Assembly (NCBI GenBank): GCA_017305815.1
Contig: JAFKJZ010000474.1
Span: 1-8,685 of the forward strand
Direction of reading: 5' to 3'
Length of the DNA stretch: 8,685 nt
DNA from: Hyphomicrobiales bacterium
GTDB taxonomy: Bacteria; Pseudomonadota; Alphaproteobacteria; Rhizobiales; Kaistiaceae
A model generated the notes under the pieces. The model worked only from the letters and a program-made list of their open reading frames with translations, did no database searches and was not told where the DNA came from. Positions 6,114-8,685 of this stretch are shown one piece after another (within the stretch, counting starts at the first letter, position 1; every line of letters begins with the position of its first letter). The position numbers were made by a program, and so were the translations under genes.

Positions 6114-7542
6114 AGCAGACCTTGACGGTGCGGATGCCGAGCAGCTGGCCGAGCTTCTCGATCCGGTCGGCGATGTGGCCGACGCCGATCGCGCAGTGAT
6201 GCGCCGGGCATTCGGCGTTCCACGCCTCGACGAACTTGCGCGCACCGATCGAGAAGCGGTAGCGGCTGTTGGTATTGCCGATCTCGAGGATCGGGCCCGG
6301 CACCGATTCCGCCTCGGCCACCACCAGCTTCAGCCCGCCGGCTCCGTCCTCGGCGACCGAGAGCAACGTCACCGGGCCATGCTTCACCGACATCTCGACG
6401 CTGACGCCCGAGCCGACCTTGCCGTGATAGACCTTGAGCGGCCGGACCTTGGTCTTGCCCTCGGCAATCCTCGTATGGCCGGGGCCGTCATGGCCCATCA
6501 GCACGATGTCGTCGTTGAAATCGATGCCGTAGTACTCGGTGAACGAACCGCCGATGCCGAACGTATCGAGGATCTTCATCGCCTGGGCGTTCTTCACCTC
6601 ATACTCGCCCGCCACCGGCACGCCCCGCGCCGTCAGGTAGGAGCAGCCGAGGATGACCGAGGAGATGACGTCCTCGTGGTCATGGCCGGGCGTCGATTCG
6701 TAGTAATAGGCGAGCGAGCCGAGCTTGTGCTTCGCCACCAGCCGATCGAGCGCGACAGACGTCCGCGCCGCGCGAAGAAGCTCGGCCGGGTCGCAATCGG
6801 GCTGGATGTCGAATTCGGCGCGGAACGCGTCGACGCGGGCGGCCGCCTCCAGCTCCGTCACCGACTTCCGCAACGCCGCCAGCTCGTCGATCTCGACGAT
6901 TTCGAGATGGCCGCCGAAGGTCGCCACCTGCGCCGTCGTGTCGGAATAGATGTCGAGCATGCCGTTATAGTAGCGGCCCATCAGGCCGAGGCGGTTGTGC
7001 GACATGACATAGGCGACGCGCGCCGCCTCGATCCAGGCCTCGATCTCGCGGTCGACATGCGGGTCGCCGTCGAGTACGCCGGTCACCTGATGGAAATCGA
7101 TGCCGGCGCGGCGGAAGACGTTGGCGATCTCCGGCACCGGGCAGGCCGCGCAGAAGGCGAGCCATTCGCCGGTCATCTTGGTGCGGTCGTCGAGCGCGTT
7201 GAAGCTCGCATAGTCGATCGCCGCCTCCGGCTGCAGGTTCAGGATGACGACCGGCACCTTGGCCCGCTGCACCACGGGCAGCACGGTCGAGGAGACGGCA
7301 TAGGTCGTCACGTGCAGGAAGATCAGGTCGACATCGGCGGCGCGCAGCTGGTGGCCGGCATCCATCGCCTTTTCCGGGTCGTCGATCAGGCCGAGATTGA
7401 CGATCTCGACGCCGGGACGCGCCAGCTTTTCCGCCACCCGCTCGATATAGCCGCGCAGGCGCGGCTCAAGGCCGGCGAATTGCGGCCAGTAGGCGTTGAG
7501 GCCGATGCCGAACAGGCCGACCTTGAGCGTGTCATGCGCCAT
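6112..7542 (-). CDS. L-arabinose/L-fucose isomerase-family protein
   Basis: A 476-residue cytoplasmic protein related to L-arabinose isomerase (AraA), which interconverts an aldose and a ketose with a divalent metal. The N-terminal half is a Rossmann-like substrate-binding domain (GLFGIGLNAYWPQF at 9-22, FLHVTTYAVSSTVLPV at 75-90). The C-terminal part carries the predicted metal/catalytic residues Glu313 (AGEYEVK), Glu336 (FTEYYGID), His351 (LMGHDGPGH) and His449 (CPAHHCAIG), matching E. coli AraA Glu306, Glu333, His350 and His450 in order and spacing. Overall similarity to AraA looks distant and no araB or araD is nearby, so arabinose is not assured. The ATG at 7542 is chosen for its GAGGAA ribosome binding site and the family-like MAHDTLKVGLFGIG start; the frame is open to 7620 but that stretch is the hydrolase gene. 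It lies ten bases after the hydrolase stop, probably in the same operon. Confidence 0.88.
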   Translation of the reverse strand: MAHDTLKVGLFGIGLNAYWPQFAGLEPRLRGYIERVAEKLARPGVEIVNLGLIDDPEKAMDAGHQLRAADVDLIFLHVTTYAVSSTVLPVVQRAKVPVVILNLQPEAAIDYASFNALDDRTKMTGEWLAFCAACPVPEIANVFRRAGIDFHQVTGVLDGDPHVDREIEAWIEAARVAYVMSHNRLGLMGRYYNGMLDIYSDTTAQVATFGGHLEIVEIDELAALRKSVTELEAAARVDAFRAEFDIQPDCDPAELLRAARTSVALDRLVAKHKLGSLAYYYESTPGHDHEDVISSVILGCSYLTARGVPVAGEYEVKNAQAMKILDTFGIGGSFTEYYGIDFNDDIVLMGHDGPGHTRIAEGKTKVRPLKVYHGKVGSGVSVEMSVKHGPVTLLSVAEDGAGGLKLVVAEAESVPGPILEIGNTNSRYRFSIGARKFVEAWNAECPAHHCAIGVGHIADRIEKLGQLLGIRTVKVC

Positions 7543-7548
7543 TTCTTC

Positions 7549-7554
7549 TTCCTC
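7549..7554 (-). promoter_or_regulatory. ribosome binding site of the isomerase, overlapping the hydrolase stop
   Basis: GAGGAA lies six bases before the isomerase ATG. Its first two bases (GA) are the last two of the TGA stop of the upstream hydrolase gene. Ribosomes ending the hydrolase would sit directly on this site, which points to translational coupling of the two proteins. Confidence 0.8.
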
Positions 7555-8197
7555 AATCCGCCAGCAGGGACTGGACGCGGCCGGCAAGCGCCTCGCCCAG
7601 GATGCGATGCGCTTCTGCATCGAGATGAATGCCGTCGACCTCGCTCGAGGTGATCACCGAGCCGGCGTCGAACAGCGGGACATCGCGGGCCGCCGCAGCG
7701 CGGGCGAACTCGCCGGCGAGCTTCCGCGACTTTTCCGTGCCGCCCTCGAACATTTCCTTGAGCCAGCCGAGTTTCGAGATCGGCGCCGGCACGACGAGCA
7801 GCACCCTGGGCGCCCTGCCCTGCGGCCCCGTCGCCGAACCGAGCACGATATCGGCGAGGCGGCCCGCGCCGTCGGCGATGTCGCCGGCCTGCATCGAAAG
7901 CCGCGTCTTCAGGTCGTTGGTGCCGAGCTTGATGATGACGAGGTCGAGCGGCATGTGCGTCTCGATCGCCACCTGCAGGAAGCGGGCGCCGTTCTTGTGG
8001 TGTCCCTCGACGGGGTCGTCGACGCAGGTGGTGCGGCCGTTCAGCCCCTCGGCGATCACCTGCACGCCGGCGCCAAGCGCCTTCTGCAGCACGCCCGGCC
8101 AGCGCACATCCGGCGCAAAGCGTCCGCCGACGCCACGCTCGGGCTGCGGCTCGGCGCCCCAGCTGTTGGAATCGCCATAGACGAGAACGGTTTTCAT
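7553..8197 (-). CDS. SGNH/GDSL hydrolase, arylesterase/acyltransferase (MsAcT-like)
   Basis: A 214-residue serine esterase, probably cytoplasmic because no signal peptide is visible. Blocks of the SGNH family are complete: GDSNSWG with nucleophile Ser10, GLNGRTT with the block II Asn/Gly at 53-54, LGTNDLK with Asn94, and VDGIHLD with Asp188 and His191. Beyond the blocks, RFAPDVRWPGVL (26-37), MPLDLVIIKLGTND (82-95), FEGG (150-153) and FDAGSVI (176-182) closely match the Mycobacterium smegmatis esterase/acyltransferase MsAcT and related arylesterases. Block I reads GDSN instead of the common GDSL. The ATG at 8197 is preferred because it has GAGGAA six bases upstream and starts right at the first strand; an in-frame ATG at 8221 and TTG at 8239 would add 8 or 14 unneeded residues. 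Its place before a sugar isomerase suggests removal of an acyl group from a sugar or its derivative, which is inference. Confidence 0.9.
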   Translation of the reverse strand: MKTVLVYGDSNSWGAEPQPERGVGGRFAPDVRWPGVLQKALGAGVQVIAEGLNGRTTCVDDPVEGHHKNGARFLQVAIETHMPLDLVIIKLGTNDLKTRLSMQAGDIADGAGRLADIVLGSATGPQGRAPRVLLVVPAPISKLGWLKEMFEGGTEKSRKLAGEFARAAAARDVPLFDAGSVITSSEVDGIHLDAEAHRILGEALAGRVQSLLAD

Positions 8198-8203
8198 GGG
8201 GGT

Positions 8204-8209
8204 TTCCTC
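8204..8209 (-). promoter_or_regulatory. ribosome binding site of the SGNH hydrolase
   Basis: GAGGAA lies six bases before the ATG at 8197, the same sequence and spacing as for the downstream isomerase. It decides the start against the upstream in-frame candidates at 8221 and 8239. Confidence 0.75.
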
Positions 8210-8222
8210 GGCACCAGCCATC

Positions 8223-8245
8223 TCAATTCTCACCTTCAATTCTCA
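8223..8245 (-). repeat. 10-base direct repeat in the hydrolase leader
   Basis: On the minus strand TGAGAATTGA occurs twice, separated by AGG (period 13 bases), between 26 and 48 bases upstream of the hydrolase ATG. A related TTGAG lies at 8255-8259. Being AT-richer than the surroundings and close to the start, it may belong to a promoter or regulator-binding region, or to the untranslated leader. It is not a palindrome, so an ordinary dimeric operator is not implied. Confidence 0.5.
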
Positions 8246-8324
8246 AGAGGGAGACTCAATAAATCTGCGAAACCGGGCCTGAATGGATGCCTCGGGCCCT
8301 GCCTCCGACCCCTCCCCACCCTCG

Positions 8325-8423
8325 CGTCATCCCTGCGAAAGCAGGGATCCAGACGGCCGGAAACCAGGAACCCTATCGTCGGAGGCTTCCGCTGCATGGA
8401 TCCCTGCTTTCGCAGGGTTGACG
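8325..8423. repeat. REPIN-like inverted pair, family 1 (GAAA-loop hairpin)
   Basis: A 27-base unit, beginning CGTCATCCCTGCGAAAGCAG (8325-8351), recurs inverted at 8397-8423 with one mismatch (26 of 27). Each unit contains a perfect six-pair hairpin, CCCTGC-GAAA-GCAGGG. The units are separated by 45 bases, with weaker similarity continuing inward (CGGAAACC against CGGAAGCC). Units starting GTCATCCCTGCGAAAGCAGG are, from memory, widely scattered in Hyphomicrobiales genomes. The arrangement is that of a REPIN/BIME, a non-autonomous element usually copied by a RAYT transposase encoded elsewhere. Confidence 0.85.
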
Positions 8424-8472
8424 GAGCATTGGCGCCCCACGTTCAGTCTCTCCGGCGGTGAAGAAAGCTCAA

Positions 8473-8601
8473 GAAAGCCCCTCACCCCACCCTCTCCCGC
8501 CGGCGGGCGAGGGCTTTTCCGGCGGCGCGGCTGAGGCGGCGAGACCGGCTCGACCTGCCCCCTCTCCCGCTCGCGGGAGAGGGTTGGGGTGAGAGTCTTT
8601 C
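8473..8601. repeat. REPIN-like inverted pair, family 2 (CCCTCTCCCGC hairpin)
   Basis: The left unit (8473-8513) starts GAAAGCCCCTCACCCC and contains CCCTCTCCCGC facing GCGGGCGAGGG with one mismatch. The right unit (8560-8601) is inverted: it contains the perfect palindrome CCCTCTCCCG-CTCG-CGGGAGAGGG (8560-8583) and ends in the complement of GAAAGACTCTCACCCC (14 of 16 identical to the left end). The spacer is 46 bases. The CTCACCCCAACCCTCTCCC type of repeat is common between genes of many proteobacteria. The right unit begins five bases after the stop of the right-edge gene and could help end its transcript, but no T-run follows on that strand. Confidence 0.85.
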
Positions 8602-8605
8602 CACA

Positions 8606-8685
8606 TCAGTTCGCCCGATACCGCGCCAGCACGTCGGCGCGCGGCTCGGCGCCGTGGCCGGGACGGTCCGGCGCGGAAATCAGGC
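8606..8685 (-). CDS. probable enolase-superfamily sugar-acid dehydratase, C-terminal end (partial)
   Basis: An open frame enters from the right edge and stops at TGA (8608-8606). Its last 25 residues include SAPDRPGHGAEPRADVLARY and end in RAN. The PDRPGHG...ARYR pattern is the usual C-terminal end of mandelate racemase/muconate lactonizing enzyme-like members of the enolase superfamily, many of which dehydrate sugar acids. The active site lies outside the window, so the substrate cannot be judged. Codon use (GC at third positions) matches its neighbours. It is on the same strand as the hydrolase and isomerase and may belong to the same catabolic locus, but a 408-base gap with repeats separates them. 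Confidence 0.55.
   Translation of the reverse strand, partial: LISAPDRPGHGAEPRADVLARYRAN

Larger units (their letters stand above)
8198..8605. other. 408-base intergenic gap with repeats
   Basis: No convincing gene is seen in this gap between the hydrolase start and the end of the next minus-strand gene. It holds, from left to right, the hydrolase leader with a short direct repeat (8223-8245), a C-rich unstructured stretch (about 8290-8322), a first palindromic repeat pair (8325-8423) and a second, unrelated pair (8473-8601). No clear -35/-10 pair for the hydrolase could be found on the minus strand. Open frames through the gap are short and follow the repeats. Confidence 0.8.

Noticed and set aside
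6175..7653. Plus-strand open frame of 492 codons opposite the isomerase
   Set aside because: It is the shadow of the isomerase gene, with Arg/His/Asp-rich composition, no motifs and an end inside the hydrolase gene.
7496..8461. Plus-strand open frame of 321 codons over the hydrolase and intergenic gap
   Set aside because: It is antisense to a well-supported hydrolase and ends by reading through a palindromic repeat, so it is not a gene.
8490..8518. Rho-independent terminator on the + strand (hairpin followed by CTTTTCC)
   Set aside because: The hairpin is one unit of the family 2 repeat and no plus-strand gene precedes it, so the short T-run is probably incidental.
8283..8534. Short plus-strand frame of 83 codons in the intergenic gap
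   Set aside because: It consists mainly of repeat units from both palindromic families, has no ribosome binding site and shows no protein-like conservation pattern.
8325..8601. CRISPR array
   Set aside because: The repeats are inverted pairs of two different families, not direct repeats with regular spacers, and no cas gene is present.

Overview
This window looks like chromosome of a GC-rich alphaproteobacterium, most likely of the order Hyphomicrobiales (Rhizobiales). The signs are strong G/C bias at third codon positions, a Pha-type Mrp antiporter operon whose first gene fuses the MrpA and MrpB subunits, and intergenic palindromic repeats of kinds common in that group. The genus cannot be fixed from the sequence alone.

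Region 1 (1-4864, + strand) is the 3' part of an Mrp/Mnh/Pha monovalent cation/proton antiporter operon: the C-terminal portion of the MrpA-MrpB fusion, whose 5' end lies left of the window, then complete mrpC, mrpD, mrpE, mrpF and mrpG. Every junction overlaps by 1 or 4 bases, so the genes are probably translationally coupled and made as one inner-membrane complex. A and D are the proton-pumping-like large subunits related to complex I; C, E, F and G are the small partners.

Region 2 (4865-6113, + strand) holds one zinc-dependent, Clostridium-type secondary alcohol dehydrogenase homologue. It has its own strong ribosome binding site and is preceded by a perfect FNR/FixK-type palindrome (TTGAC-GTGC-ATCAA). 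The palindrome is placed correctly for class II activation from a weak -10 element, which suggests induction under low oxygen. A GC-rich hairpin with a T-run closes the gene; the T-run also contains the stop codon of the convergent gene.

Region 3 (6112-8685, - strand) looks like a carbohydrate-catabolism cluster read right to left. It comprises the last 25 codons of what is probably an enolase-superfamily (mandelate racemase-like) sugar-acid dehydratase at the right edge, a 408-base gap, an SGNH hydrolase closely resembling the MsAcT/arylesterase group, and 10 bases later an L-arabinose/L-fucose isomerase-family protein. The isomerase ribosome binding site overlaps the stop codon of the hydrolase. 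No sugar kinase, epimerase or regulator is visible, so the substrate is unknown.

The 408-base gap carries two unrelated palindromic repeat pairs side by side, each made of two inverted copies of a hairpin-forming unit (REPIN/BIME-like), and a short 13-base-period direct repeat in the leader of the hydrolase gene. The most notable points are the low-oxygen promoter on the dehydrogenase, the coupled esterase-isomerase pair as a possible uncharacterised sugar-ester pathway, and the doubled REPIN arrangement. No phage genes, insertion sequence, CRISPR array, tRNA or rRNA is seen.
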